Below, one piece after another: positions 1-10,350 of a stretch of DNA of 64,000 nucleotides. Every line of letters begins with the position of its first letter. Position 1 is the first letter of the stretch. The translations under genes were made by a program, and so were the position numbers. Under the pieces are notes generated by a model. The model did no database searches. It was not told the origin of the DNA and saw only the letters and a program-made list of their open reading frames with translations. The stretch is from JAEZBP01 sp963832725 (lineage in GTDB: Bacteria > Myxococcota_A > Polyangia > Polyangiales > Sandaracinaceae), in NCBI GenBank assembly GCA_963832725.1, contig CAWHVG010000002.1, positions 1 through 64,000 of the forward strand, read 5' to 3'.

Positions 1-68
1 CTCGAACGCCTCGGCGCTTTCCGAATGTCGTCTCCTCGTCCATCATCGGCGGCATGTCGGAGGGGACG

Positions 69-2018
69 ATGGAGTGGAAGCGCATCTCGTTTGCCATCCT
101 GATCGCGACGGCGGTCGGCTGCGGAGGACCGAAGGCCTCACCGGACGCCGGCTCGAGCGGCGGCGACGGCGGTGGGATCGATGGAGGCCAGACGGCGGTC
201 TGCCAGCAGGACGCCGTGTGCGAGGACGGCCTCTTCTGTACCCAGAACCGCTGTCGGCCCGGCAATCCATCCGCGGACGCCATGGGCTGCGTGGACATCG
301 GTCCGCCCTGTATGAGCGGCGAGATGTGCTCTGAGTCGGCGATGCGCTGCCAGACGGTCGACTGCTCGAACCCCGACATGGACGGAGACGGACATCAGGC
401 GATGGCCTGCGGCGGGAACGACTGCGACGACACGGACGCCAACCGCTATCCCGGAAACGACGAGGTCTGCGACCCGAGCCACGACGAGGACTGCTCGACT
501 GACACGCTGGCCGGCCCGAGCGACGGCGATGTCGACGGCGACGGCGAGGTGAGCGCGTCCTGCTGCAACGGCACCCTCTGCGGCACGGACTGCGACGACA
601 CCAACGCGCAGGTCAACACGTCGGCGCCGGAGGTGTGCAACGGCATCGACGACAATTGCTCGGGGATGGTCGACAACGCGCCGGCGGGAGCCTCGCTCTG
701 TCCTGGTGGGGTCTGTCTGTCGGGAGCGTGCTCGTTCTCGGCGTGGGATCGAATCGTCTCTTCGCCGAATGGTGGGCTGACCGACATCGCCGCGGATGGA
801 GATGGCAACCTCTACGTCGTGGGGGACCAGCTTCAACCGGGCACGGACTTCGGTGCCGGAGCGACCGCCACGAACCCCTTGATCGCGAGCTACACCGCCG
901 ACGGCACGCTCCGGTGGGTGTTCCCGGACGGAGACACGTCTGCGGGCACGGCGAGCAGGGTCGCGGTCGATTCGTCGTTGGGTGCGATCTACGTCCTGGG
1001 GACGGTGTGGGGAGTTGCGCACATCGGAACGACGACGCTGGGCACGGCTTCCGCGTACTCGACCTTTCTCGCACGCTTCGACAACACCGGGGCTGTGGCC
1101 TGGGCGATTCCGCTGCCGGTGTCCGCCGCCGATAGCGCCGGTCTGGAGGCGCGGGACGGCGTCCTGATCGTGGCCGGCACGTACGGATCCGCGTTCGACT
1201 TCGGCGACGGGACGAGCCGGGCTCCTGATGGCTCCACGGATGGGTATGTCGCCGCGTTCAATCCGTCCGCCGGTCTGAGCTGGGTCCGAACCTGGGGCGC
1301 GGCGGGTGCGGCGACTGCGATGTCGGCCGTCAGCATCGACGGCGATGGAAACATCTACGCGGTCGGTGCCCACACCGGGACGGTCGACTTCGGCAGCGGA
1401 TCGACGGTTGCGGCGTCGTCCAACTCCGCCATCCATATCGTTGCGGTGGACTCGTCCGGGACTGACCGGTGGGCAAAGGTGTTCGATTCGTCGGGGCCGG
1501 ATTCCGCGGGTGCCGTTGCTTCCGGAAGCACGCTCCTGTTCGTGGCCGGCGCCATCGGCTCGACCCTGAGCTTCGGTGGGACGACCGTTGGCTCCTCGAC
1601 TTTGGGGCAGGGATACGTCGTGGCCTTCGGCTTGGACGGTACCTACAGCTGGCAGCGAATGTTCGTGGGAGCGCCGACGGCGAGCATCCCCTATCCAGGG
1701 GCAACGCCCAGGAGTGTCGCCGCGTTCGACGATGATCGAGTGTGGGTCGTTGGAGGATTTACGGGAACTGTAGATTTCGGGAATGGTGGCCTCGCGAGCG
1801 ACTTCCCGAATCGCGACCCATTCATGGTGATGTACCGGTCGGATGGGTTGCACTTGCGTGACAGAGCACCGGGCGGCGCAGGAGATCAGGATGCTCGTGG
1901 CATCACGATCGGAACGGGCGGCTCGACCACCGTCGTGGGCGAGTTCTACGGCTCCATCGATGTGGGGAGCGGGACGCGGACGGGCAACGGGGGGTTCATC
2001 TTCCGTACCGCGGACTGA
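69..2018 (+). CDS. MopE-like metal-binding-motif lipoprotein with beta-propeller
   Basis: Predicted secreted lipoprotein of about 649 residues. The ATG at 69 is preferred over an upstream ATG at 54 because GGAGGGGACG lies directly before it and the protein then opens with a normal signal (MEWKRISFAILIATAVGC, lipobox ending in Cys). A Gly/Asp-rich linker follows, then a Cys-rich segment, then two copies of the Asp-rich motif seen in MopE-type 'putative metal-binding' proteins (NDCDDTDANRYPGNDEVCD and DCDDTNAQV...EVCNGIDDNC). The last 400 residues repeat an aromatic/Gly pattern (DGDGNLYVVG, DGDGNIYAVG, VDFGSGST), which fits an SBBP-type beta-propeller. The role is unknown; surface display or metal binding is an inference from the family. 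No operon partner is evident, and the next gene starts 30 bp later on the same strand. Confidence 0.8.
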   Translation: MEWKRISFAILIATAVGCGGPKASPDAGSSGGDGGGIDGGQTAVCQQDAVCEDGLFCTQNRCRPGNPSADAMGCVDIGPPCMSGEMCSESAMRCQTVDCSNPDMDGDGHQAMACGGNDCDDTDANRYPGNDEVCDPSHDEDCSTDTLAGPSDGDVDGDGEVSASCCNGTLCGTDCDDTNAQVNTSAPEVCNGIDDNCSGMVDNAPAGASLCPGGVCLSGACSFSAWDRIVSSPNGGLTDIAADGDGNLYVVGDQLQPGTDFGAGATATNPLIASYTADGTLRWVFPDGDTSAGTASRVAVDSSLGAIYVLGTVWGVAHIGTTTLGTASAYSTFLARFDNTGAVAWAIPLPVSAADSAGLEARDGVLIVAGTYGSAFDFGDGTSRAPDGSTDGYVAAFNPSAGLSWVRTWGAAGAATAMSAVSIDGDGNIYAVGAHTGTVDFGSGSTVAASSNSAIHIVAVDSSGTDRWAKVFDSSGPDSAGAVASGSTLLFVAGAIGSTLSFGGTTVGSSTLGQGYVVAFGLDGTYSWQRMFVGAPTASIPYPGATPRSVAAFDDDRVWVVGGFTGTVDFGNGGLASDFPNRDPFMVMYRSDGLHLRDRAPGGAGDQDARGITIGTGGSTTVVGEFYGSIDVGSGTRTGNGGFIFRTAD

Positions 2019-2047
2019 GGCGCTCGGGCGCGTGGTACAAGCGCGGG

Positions 2048-3017
2048 ATGACTCTCTTCGGCGTCAACGTGCCCTATCTGCAAGGGGAGTACGGGCACGA
2101 TCTGGCGGAGAACGGGCGCTTCCCGACCTGGCCGTGTCGCTTCGAGCCGATGGAGGCGTACCGGCCGCTGATCGAGGCGCGGCGGCTCACGTTCGGCGCG
2201 GTGCGGATGTGGCTCTGCGAGAACGCGGAGGGGATCCGCGTCGATGAGCAGGGAAGGGTGGTCGGCGTCAGCGAGCGACTGCTCGAGAGTGTCCGCGTCG
2301 ATCCAGGAGGGCGCGCGGCTGAACGGGCTCTACCTCTACTGGACGCTCCTCGACGGGAACGCGTGGCCGCGCGAAGGCGATTCGATCACCCGCTCGATTC
2401 TGGCCGACGCGGATCAGGCGGCGCGCTTCGCCGAGAAGGTGGTGGCGCCTCTGGCTCGCGTCTTCGATCCCGATCGGACGCTGGGGGTCGACGTGGTCAA
2501 CGAGCCGGAGTCGAGCACGGCCGAGTGCATCGACGATCCCTCCGTCGAGCCGGTGGCGTGGGAGGATGTCGGACGCGCGATCCGACTGGCCGGTGAGGCC
2601 GCCCGCGCCGAGCGCTCACTCCTGGTCACGGCCGGGACCGGGCACGTCTTCCTGCCTCGCCTCTGGTCGGCAGGCGCCGAGCTCGACGCCGTCGACATCC
2701 ACGTCTACCACGAGAACGGCGGGCTCCCGTCGCGCGAGGACCTGGCGGACTACGTCGGCGACGCACGGCTGCTCGATCCGGCGCTGCCGCTGATCGGCGG
2801 CGAGCTGGGCATCCCGAAGGATCCCGGGCCCGCGGAGCCCGCGGCGCTCGCGAATTGCGTCTACAACGCGAGCCGCGCCGGCTACGCCGCCGCCTTTCTC
2901 TGGCAGCTCGAGGGCGACCTCGTCGACAAGAGCGATCCGAAGCGCGCCTTCACCTGGCTCGGGCAGCAGGTGCGCCACGCGCTAGAGGACGTGCGCGGGC
3001 CGAGCCACGTGGCTTGA
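2048..3017 (+). CDS. GH5-like (clan GH-A) glycoside hydrolase, frameshifted
   Basis: Reads as one 322-residue TIM-barrel glycosidase if one extra base near 2292-2300 is removed (969 nt, a whole number of codons). Clan GH-A hallmarks are visible: a VVNEPES motif carrying the likely acid/base Glu, and an IGGELG motif carrying the likely nucleophile. HVYHENG and AFLWQLEGD match conserved barrel strands. No signal peptide is seen, so it may be cytoplasmic. The first 80 residues lie in one frame and the rest (from IQEGARLNGLYLYW) in the next. The break is most simply a CC run lengthened by one base, but a true pseudogene cannot be excluded. The substrate cannot be deduced. The gene is convergent with the ATPase that ends 45 bp downstream. 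Confidence 0.7.
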
Positions 3018-3062
3018 ACGTCCGTTGAAGAAGCTCGCTCTGCGGCTCTCGCGGGGACCGGC

Positions 3063-6000
3063 TCAGGCGGCGGTGACGATCAGGCCTGGAAAGGGTTCGT
3101 CCTCCGGCGCGACGATGGACGGGATGGGCTCGCGCGGGACAATCGGCCGCTCGCGGCGCGCCTTGGCCCGGAGCTCGACGACGTCGAGGATCCGCGGGGC
3201 CGCCCACGCCAGCCCGGTCGCGGCCGCGCTCATCCCGAACGCTTCCGCGATGCCGATGGGGCCGAGCGGCGTGCAGCCGAAGAAGTGGCTGAGCCCCGGG
3301 AGCTCGACAATCGCCAAGAGCGCGGCGATGGAGCCTACCGAGGCCGCCACCACGCCCAGATCGCGGCCGCCCGCGGCGAGCGTCTGCCCGAGCTGCGAGC
3401 CCGTGAGCGTCAAGAGGCCGACCGTTCCGGCTCGACGCGGTCCGGCGCCGGTCAGTCGCGAGAGCGTGTAGGCGACGGCCGCCAATCCGCCGGTGACCAC
3501 CGCGCGCGTGACCAGGTCGCGGTCCAGTTGGGTGCCGAGCGACGCGTCCGGGCCCTCTCGAAGCAACTTCTCGACCTCTTCGTGTCGCGGCGGAGCGACT
3601 GCGATGGCCAGTGAGGGCAGCGTGTCCGTCACCAGGTTCACGAGCAGGAGCTGGCGTGCGTTGAGCGGAGAGCGGCCGGTGATCAAACCCGGAACCAGGG
3701 TGAAACCGATCTCGCCGAAGTTGCCGCCGACGAGGATGGAGACGGCGTCGCGGACCGACGCCCACATGGCGCGGCCCTCCAGGATGGCGTCGACGATGGT
3801 CTCGATGCGGCCGTCGGTCACGACCAGGTCCGCGACGCTCCGGGCTGCCCCGGTCGCATGCGCGCCGACGGCGATGCCCACGTCGGCCAGCGCGATCGCC
3901 GCCGCGTCGTTGGCGCCGTCGCCGGTCATGGCCACCGTCTTGCCGCGGGCGGAGAGCACGCGAACCAGCCGGACCTTCTGCGCCGGGGTGACCCGTGCGA
4001 AGACGGCGCAGTCTTCCACACGATCCGCGAGCGCGTCGTCGTCGAGCGCGTCCACCTCGGGACCGGTCACCAGCTCCGCGGTGGGCAAGCCGAGCTCGTG
4101 CGCAATTGCTTCGGCGGTGCTCGGATGGTCGCCGGTGACCATGACCACCCGGACGCCGGCGCCGGCCAGATCGTGGAGCGCCGCGCGGGCGCTGCCGCGC
4201 ACCGGATCGGCCAGCCCCACGAACCCGAGGAAGCCGAGCTCCCGCACTTCGTCGTCCCGCGGCGGCTCCTCCGACGGGCTCGCTTCGCGGGACGCGACCG
4301 CCAGCACCCGGTAGCCCTGCCGCGCGATGGCGTGCGCCTCGCTCAGCAGCTTTCGGACGTGGCGCTTCTTGAGCTTCTTGCCGTTCTGGTGGGCGCAGCG
4401 CGGGAGGAGAATCTCCGGCGCGCCCTTCACGCTGAGCACGTGCTCGCCGTCTTCGGTCCCGAGCGTCGGCGTGAAAGCCGCGCCCGGGCTCGAAGGGCAG
4501 CTCCGGCCCCCGCCGGTACTCGCCGAGGTCGAGCGCGACGTCGACGCCCGCGCGTTCGGCACCCGAAACCAAAGCCTCGTCCGTCGGGTGCGGCAACACC
4601 GTCGTGCCGTTCCGAGCCGGCGTCGCGCGGAGCGCCGTGGCGAGCACGCGGCGCAGCGCCCCGTTCGCGTCGGCGACGGGCGAGAGGTGCGTGCCGTCCG
4701 AGATCACCGCCAGCCGGATTCGCCCCTCGGTGAGCGTGCCGGTCTTGTCGGCGCAGAGGACGTCGACCCGACCGAGGGCCTCGAGGCTGCGCGGGTTGCG
4801 GACCAGCGCACCGCGCCGCGTCAGCCGTTTGGCGGCGGCGAGCTGCGCCAGCGTGGAGAGGATCGGCAGCCCTTCCGGAACGGCCGCCACGCCGAGCCCC
4901 ACCGCGTCGGTCACCACGTCCGCGAAGGGCCGCTTGCGCAAGAGCCCCGAGCCCATCACCGCCAGCGCGCTCACGCCGGCGACCGGTCCCGTGATCGAGG
5001 TGAGCGTCTCCAATCGGGCTTCTACGCCGCTCGCTTTGGTGCGCCGCTCGGTCGATGCGTGGGCGCGCCCGACCTCCGTGTCGTCACCGACGGCGACGAC
5101 CACCGCCCGCGCGTGCCCGGACGCGATCGAGGTGCCGGCGTAGAGCATCGAGCTGCGCTCCGCGACCACGTCGGAGGTGACGGGGGCGACGCGCTTCTCG
5201 ACCGGGAGCGACTCGCCGGTGAGCGAGGACTCGTCGACCTCCAGACCGCTCGCGACGAGCAGCCGGCAGTCCGCGGGCGCGAGCTCGCCGGCACCCAGCT
5301 CCAGCACGTCGCCGACGACCAGCGCCTTCGGGGCCAGCTCCACCAGCGTCCCGTCGCGCCACACCTTCGCCGCCCGCTCCTCGCGGCTCTCGAGCGCCTC
5401 GATCGCGTTGCGGGTGCCGAGGCGCTGGACGGCGCCGACCACGCCGTTGATGCCGAGCGCGCCCATGATCAGCCCTGCGTCGATCACGGAGCCGACCGCG
5501 GCAGAGACGCCTGCGCCGACGCCCAGGATCGGCGTGATCGGGCTGGCCAGCTCTTCGAGGAGCGCGCGGCCGAAGCGCGCCGCGCCGCTCGGTCGAATCG
5601 CCTCGGGGCGGGCTCTCGCATCGGCCTCCGCGGCGCTCAGTCCGCCCGGCCCGCTGCCCACCATCGCGAGCACCCGCTCGGGATCCAGCGCGTGATAGGG
5701 CGTCGCGTCCGGCGGTGGGAGCGGGATCGGCACCGCCAGCTCCTGCGCCAGCCGCGCGCCGTTGAGCATCGCGATCACCGATGCGGCGTTGGCGAGATCC
5801 ATCACCCGCTTGGTGGTCTGGCGCTCGAGCCCGGCCAGCGAGACGACCAGCCCGGTGGCGGCCTCGCCGGCGGCGATGGCCACGCTCTGCTCGGCGCAGG
5901 TCCGCGCCTGGGCGAGCGCGTCGATCAGCAAGAGGGCGTCTTCGGTCCCGTGCTCGGCCAGGATGTGCGCTCCCCACGGCGGCGGAATCCCACTCGAGCG

Positions 6001-7235
6001 CGAGGACGACGTCGGCCGCGCGGAACGCTTCGCAGGGTGCGTGAGTGATGAGCAGCACGCCGGCGCCGCTCCGCTGCATCCGCCGCACGGCCTTGCTCGA
6101 CTTCTTGCACGCGACCCGTTCGTCCTCGTTCGTCCACTCAATCGCGCTCGGGTCGGGGCCGAAGACGCGCACCGAGAGGTTCTGCTCGCGCGCCCGGCGG
6201 GCGAGGCGCGCGGCGCCGGCGGGGATCGTGCTCCGCGTACGCCTGCGGCAGCGCCACGACGTCGACGCGGTCGAGCCTGCGGAGGGCGTCGTTGTCGAAC
6301 ACGATGACCCCGCGCTTGGCCAGCACGACCCCGAGGTGGGCCCCGAAACCGTTCCGACCTTGGCGCGCCGCCCGCGGCAGCCCCGCGAAGATCGGTGGCG
6401 TGCTCCCCTCCACGTTCCGCGTCACCAACGCGGTGGCGCCGAAGGTGCCGAGGGAGACCGGAATGGCGGCCTCCGCGTAGCGCTCGATCGGGCCGTGGCG
6501 GAGCGGCGAGGGGCGCTTCTTCCGCGAGCGCTGCTCGCTCGGGTGCGCATCCGAGCGGGCGCAGAGGTCGGGCTCGCGCTCTCCCCACACTCCCCGGCGC
6601 GCGCTCGCTTCCCGCAGCCGGAGGACGTGGTCGACGATGCTGGCGACCGGGCCCGTCTCGCTCCGCACGGCGATCTGCGAGGTGGCCTTCATCAGCTCGA
6701 TGGTCAGCTCGGCGACCCGGCGGCTGACGCCGGCCTCGACCGACTTGCGGATGCGCGGGATCCCGTCGACCGTGGCGGCGAAGGCCGCGAAGTCGATGTC
6801 GAAGGGGGTCTCCTCGGCGGCGCTGAAGCGGAGCACGTTGCTCAAGACCACCGCGACGCCGTCGGCGGCGAGCTCGACCCACGTGCGGCGCTCGGGCTCG
6901 AGGTCGCCCGCGTGGCCCATCACGGGCTCGGCGAAGCAGGCCCCGGCGGCGAGCTCCTCTTCAATCGCCTCGATGGTCTAGACCGCCCGCTCGTCTGCGA
7001 GCACGGCCGGATCGCGGGCCACGATCACGTGCGCGAGGTACGCGTTGTAGCGCGCCCAGCTCACCCCGGGCAGCGCCTCCAGCCCGGTTCGCAGGCGCTC
7101 GGCGAAGAGCGCGCGGTCGTCCTCGTCGACCTCCCGCACCTGGATATGGAGCCGCTCCTCGTTGCTCCACTGGTTGCGCCGCCCGCTCTCTCGTAAGCGC
7201 GCTGCGAGCGCGCGTGCCGTGCCTCGGATGTCCAC
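3063..7235 (-). CDS. CtpI-like P-type cation-transporting ATPase, disrupted
   Basis: A very large P-type ATPase of about 1390 residues, resembling the mycobacterial CtpI group. The GTG at 7235 is chosen because GGAGGT lies 8 nt before it and the N-terminal region (VDIRGTARALAARL...ERLHIQVREV) looks like the ferredoxin-like metal-domain relic of this group. The core has TGES (about residue 673), the phosphorylation motif CADKTGTLTEG (about 828), KGAPE nucleotide binding and TGDGANDAAAI, then the C-terminal membrane region. It probably exports a divalent cation, but the substrate is unknown. Four lesions interrupt it: an in-frame TAG at 6978-6980 where CAG (Gln) would fit, and single extra bases near 6221-6224, 5989-5991 and 4474-4476. 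With those corrected the frame is continuous. It is divergent from the MFS gene. Confidence 0.8.
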
Positions 7236-7572
7236 CTTCGCGCACCTCCGCCTGTCGGGACGAGACTTCGGACAGGCACTGGGCGTACCCACGCCGGATT
7301 CCTCGCCGGCTGCGGGCCGTGGCTGTCTCCCGCCGCCACCCTGCGACAGGCTGCTACGACGCGCCGGCGTCGGTCGGCCCGCCGCTCCTCGCGGACGCGA
7401 CGAGCCTCGCCCGTCGGTCCGAACGGACATCCGGGCCGCTGGGCTCCGAAGTCTCCGGGCTCGGTACGTCGACCGATTGCGAGGTCGCACCGGAGCGCGC
7501 GTCGTACCCGGTTGCGGGCCGCCGGGCCTGGCCCAATATCCGGAGCGGTCACCGGGGGCAGGAGGAGTTGTC
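7236..7572. other. Divergent intergenic region between ATPase and MFS genes
   Basis: About 340 bp separates the GTG start of the minus-strand ATPase from the GTG start of the plus-strand MFS exporter. Both promoters must lie here. I found no convincing -35/-10 pair and no long inverted repeat. Open frames cross it on both strands, but none has a recognisable protein pattern. Confidence 0.5.
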
Positions 7573-9000
7573 GTGGAGAACGCGAGGAGCCCCTGGTGGG
7601 CCCTGCTGAGCGTGGCGCTGGGCCAGTTCATGGTCGTCGTGGACGTGACGATCTTGAACATCGCGCTCCCGGCGATCGCCGCCGACTTCCACGCGCAGAT
7701 GCCCGAGCTCGAGTGGGCGCTGATCGCCTACTCGCTGACGATGATCGGGCTGGTGCCGATCTTCGGGCGCATCAGCGACGTGCTCGGCCGCAAGCGGCTC
7801 TACGTCGGCGGGATCTTGGTGTTCGCGCTGGCGAGCGGGCTGGCGGCGGCATCGCCGGTGATCGGCGCGCTCATCGCCGCCCGTGTGCTGCAGGCGATGG
7901 GCGGCGCGCTGATCACGGCCAACACGCTGGCCATCCTCACCGACGTCTTCCCGGAGGGGAAGCGCGGGGTGGCGATGGGGTTGCAGTCGATCCTGATCAG
8001 CGGCGGCGCCGCCATCGGACCGGTCCTGGGCGGCTTTCTGGTCACTTCGTTCGGCTGGGAGGCGGTGTTCCTGGTCAACCTGCCGGTCGGCGCGGTGAGC
8101 GCGGTGCTGGCCTCGATCGTGTTGCCGCCGCTGACCAGCGCTCGGACGCGGGAGCCGCTCGATTGGCTCGGCGCCGGGCTCTTGCTCGGCGGGCTGGTGG
8201 CCACGCTGGCCGCGCTCACCCAGGGACCGGACTGGGGGCTGCTCGACGTGCGCACGCTCGGGGCAGTGTCGCTCGGCGTGCCGCTGCTGGCGCTCTTCGT
8301 GTGGCGTCAGCGCCGTCATCCCTACCCGCTGGTGAAGCCCTCACTCTTCACCATCCGACCCTTCGTGTTCGGGCAGCTCGCCGGCTTCTTCGGCACCATG
8401 ACCTTGGTGTCGATGGTCTTTCTCCTGCCTTTCTACTGGCAGGCGCTGCGCGGTTACTCGGCACGTGACGCGGGGCTCTTCATGCTGCCGACGCCGCTCA
8501 GCTTGATGGTGATGGCCCCCATCGCCGGCCGCCTCTCGGACAAGGTCGGGGCGCGAGGGCTGACCAGCGGCGGGCTCTGTCTGGCGGCGCTCGGCGCGTT
8601 CTTCCTCTCGCGGATCGACGCCACCACCGCGGTGCCGGACGTGCTCTGGCGGCTGGCGGTGTTCGGCTCCGGACTCGGGATGTTCCTGGCGCCGAACAAC
8701 AACGCGGTGATGAGCGCCGCGCCGCAGCGCAATCGGGGGGTCGCGTCGGGCCTCTTGGCGCTCTTCCGTTTCACGGGGCAGGCGATGGGCTTCGCCGGCG
8801 CCGGGACGCTCTTCGTGTTCGCGGCCGGACCGGCCCGCGGGCTCATCGCGCCGGGAGCGAACGCGAGCGCGCCGTCCGCGGCGCTGCAGGCCGACTTCGT
8901 GCACGGTTTCCACGCGGTCTGCCTGGCGGTAATCCCGATCGCGCTGGCGGGTGCGGCGATGTCGTTCTCGCGAGGGCGCAAGCGACCGCACGCGGCGTAG
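7573..9000 (+). CDS. MFS drug exporter, DHA2 (EmrB/QacA) family
   Basis: A 475-residue proton-coupled exporter of the inner membrane with about 14 predicted transmembrane helices. The GTG at 7573 follows GGAGGAG with 5-nt spacing; the open frame extends further upstream but that part has no membrane pattern. The N-terminus (SVALGQFMVVVDVTILNIAL) carries the DxT motif typical of DHA2 helix 1. FGRISDVLGRKRLYVGG is the MFS loop 2-3 signature, and the motif-C-like GPVLGGFLVT follows helix 5. Family members export hydrophobic drugs and dyes; the substrate here is unknown. It lies 115 bp before the BlaI-headed efflux operon on the same strand, so it may belong to the same resistance island, but it is outside the predicted BlaI operator. 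Confidence 0.88.
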   Translation: MENARSPWWALLSVALGQFMVVVDVTILNIALPAIAADFHAQMPELEWALIAYSLTMIGLVPIFGRISDVLGRKRLYVGGILVFALASGLAAASPVIGALIAARVLQAMGGALITANTLAILTDVFPEGKRGVAMGLQSILISGGAAIGPVLGGFLVTSFGWEAVFLVNLPVGAVSAVLASIVLPPLTSARTREPLDWLGAGLLLGGLVATLAALTQGPDWGLLDVRTLGAVSLGVPLLALFVWRQRRHPYPLVKPSLFTIRPFVFGQLAGFFGTMTLVSMVFLLPFYWQALRGYSARDAGLFMLPTPLSLMVMAPIAGRLSDKVGARGLTSGGLCLAALGAFFLSRIDATTAVPDVLWRLAVFGSGLGMFLAPNNNAVMSAAPQRNRGVASGLLALFRFTGQAMGFAGAGTLFVFAAGPARGLIAPGANASAPSAALQADFVHGFHAVCLAVIPIALAGAAMSFSRGRKRPHAA

Positions 9001-9043
9001 TCGCGGGGCATCCACACGTTTGCGTTCCGGCCGCTGCGCGCGG

Positions 9044-9073
9044 TTGACACTCCTCCCGACGGAGGTCTATTAC
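9044..9073 (+). promoter_or_regulatory. Candidate sigma-70 promoter of the BlaI-M56-RND operon
   Basis: A consensus -35 box TTGACA (9044-9049) is followed after 18 bp by TATTAC (9068-9073). Transcription would start near 9080, about 35 bp before the GTG of the BlaI gene. The -10 box overlaps the left arm of the palindrome at 9071-9086, as expected for a repressed promoter. Confidence 0.7.
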
Positions 9074-9086
9074 GACAAGTGTCGTA
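9071..9086. promoter_or_regulatory. BlaI/MecI-type operator palindrome
   Basis: TACGACAAGTGTCGTA is a perfect inverted repeat: 7-bp arms TACGACA and TGTCGTA around a 2-bp centre. Its layout matches the TACnACAnnTGTnGTA dyads bound by BlaI/MecI repressors. It sits over the -10 box and predicted start of the BlaI-family gene itself, pointing to autorepression of the whole efflux operon. Confidence 0.75.
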
Positions 9087-9115
9087 GACGGACCTTGGAT
9101 GTCGGAGACGCGGGC

Positions 9116-9514
9116 GTGAGCAGGCGAGAGCAGGAGCCGATCGTTCCAGGTGGGGAGCTCGAGACGGGGCTGCTCAGCGAGCTCTGGCGGCTGCGGCGAG
9201 CGACGGCGCGCGCGCTCTACGAGGCCGTCGGTCGGCCGCGCGGGATCGTCTACACGACGGTCACCAAGGTGCTCGACCGGATGGTCGACAAGGGGCTGGT
9301 CGAGCGGCGCGCGGTGGGACGCGCGTACGAGTACGCGCCGGTCGTGAAGAAGGCGGAGACGCACCGCGCGATGGCGCGGGAGTTCTTGACCCGCATCTCC
9401 GGCGGAGGGCCGCGGCCGGCGGTGGCCGCGCTCTTGGGCGCGCTCGAAGAGACCAATCCCCTGCTCCTCGAGGAGCTCGAGGCGGAGCTGCGAGCCCGCC
9501 GGGGGCGCGGTTGA
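9116..9514 (+). CDS. BlaI/MecI/CopY-family transcriptional repressor
   Basis: A repressor of about 132 residues with an N-terminal winged helix: LLSELWRLRRATARALYEAV, then IVYTTVTKVLDRMVDKGLVERR, the recognition helix and wing typical of Penicillinase_R proteins. A C-terminal dimerisation region follows. The family binds dyads such as the one 30 bp upstream and is inactivated when a partner M56 membrane protease triggers its cleavage; CopY members respond to copper instead. The GTG at 9116 is chosen because the upstream extension of the frame crosses the promoter and operator. Its stop overlaps the M56 start (TGATG), so the two are translationally coupled. It probably controls the downstream RND pump genes. 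Confidence 0.9.
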   Translation: MSRREQEPIVPGGELETGLLSELWRLRRATARALYEAVGRPRGIVYTTVTKVLDRMVDKGLVERRAVGRAYEYAPVVKKAETHRAMAREFLTRISGGGPRPAVAALLGALEETNPLLLEELEAELRARRGRG

Positions 9515-10341
9515 TGCAGCTCTCGATCGTCTTCGCCGCGGTCGCGGCTTCGGTCGCGCTCTTCGCGCTCTTTTCGACGTCCGCGCTGCTCTCGCTCGGG
9601 TCCCGTCCGACGAGCGAGCGAGGACGCTTCTGGGCGCTGGCGGCGCCCGTGCTGGCAGCCGGGCTGGCGTTCGCGTTCTTCGCCGGTTGGGCGGCGCAGG
9701 AGCCCGATCCCTCCGATGAGTGGGTGGCGCGCGGGCTCTTCGTGCCGGGCGTGATCGCCGTGCTCTCGCTGGCGCGGGCGCTCCTTCGGGCCCTCGCGTC
9801 GCTGCGGGCGAAGGTGCAGGTCCCGGTGGCGACGCTGGGGATCGTCTCACCGCGCGTCGAGGTGTCCGAGACCTTCCGCGCGGCGGTCGGTGACGACGTG
9901 TTGGACGCGGCGCTCGCTCACGAGGAGGCGCACCGCCGGCACCGCGATCCGCTCCGGATCTGGCTGGCGGCGCTGGCGGCCGATCTTCAGTGGCCGATCC
10001 CGGGCGCCCCCGCTCGCTTCGAGCGCTGGCTGGCCGCGCTGGAGATCGAGCGCGACGACGAGGCGCTGGCGAATGGGGCGTCTCCGGTGGCGTTGGCGGA
10101 GGCGATCGTGGTCGCGGCGCGGCTCTCGACTTCCCACGAAGGTGCGCTCGCCCGCGTCTCGGGCTCCGCGAACGGACTGGCGTGCCGGGTGCGGCGTCTT
10201 CTGCGTGGGGAGGCGCAGCCGAGGCGGCCGACCCGCCGCGTGAGCGCGCCCTTGATGATGGCGGCGGTCTCGCTGGCCTGCTGGCTCGGGCACGACTTCG
10301 GGGACCTCCTGATCGCCATCCTGCCCGGCGTCGGGCGGTGA
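9514..10341 (+). CDS. M56-family (BlaR1-like) membrane metalloprotease
   Basis: A membrane protein of about 275 residues with helices at the N-terminus (about 1-25, 45-60, 75-90) and a late hydrophobic segment (LMMAAVSLACWL). The zinc-protease motif HEEAH is at about 131-135, followed by RRHRDPL as in BlaR1/MecR1. It is shorter than BlaR1 and has no penicillin-binding sensor domain, so the inducer is unlikely to be a beta-lactam. By family analogy it would relay a signal leading to loss of the BlaI-type repressor encoded immediately upstream, whose stop codon it overlaps. The adaptor gene follows after 9 bp. The inducing signal is unknown; a substrate of the downstream pump is the natural guess. 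Confidence 0.85.
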   Translation: MQLSIVFAAVAASVALFALFSTSALLSLGSRPTSERGRFWALAAPVLAAGLAFAFFAGWAAQEPDPSDEWVARGLFVPGVIAVLSLARALLRALASLRAKVQVPVATLGIVSPRVEVSETFRAAVGDDVLDAALAHEEAHRRHRDPLRIWLAALAADLQWPIPGAPARFERWLAALEIERDDEALANGASPVALAEAIVVAARLSTSHEGALARVSGSANGLACRVRRLLRGEAQPRRPTRRVSAPLMMAAVSLACWLGHDFGDLLIAILPGVGR

Positions 10342-10350
10342 GCGGCGGCC

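Noticed and set aside
7236..7572. N-terminal extension of the MFS transporter by about 137 codons
   Set aside because: The upstream sequence is Arg/Pro-rich without membrane features, and a strong ribosome site precedes the GTG at 7573.
9514..10341. Beta-lactam resistance locus on the basis of BlaI/BlaR1-like genes
   Set aside because: No beta-lactamase or penicillin-binding sensor domain is present; the downstream genes are an efflux pump.
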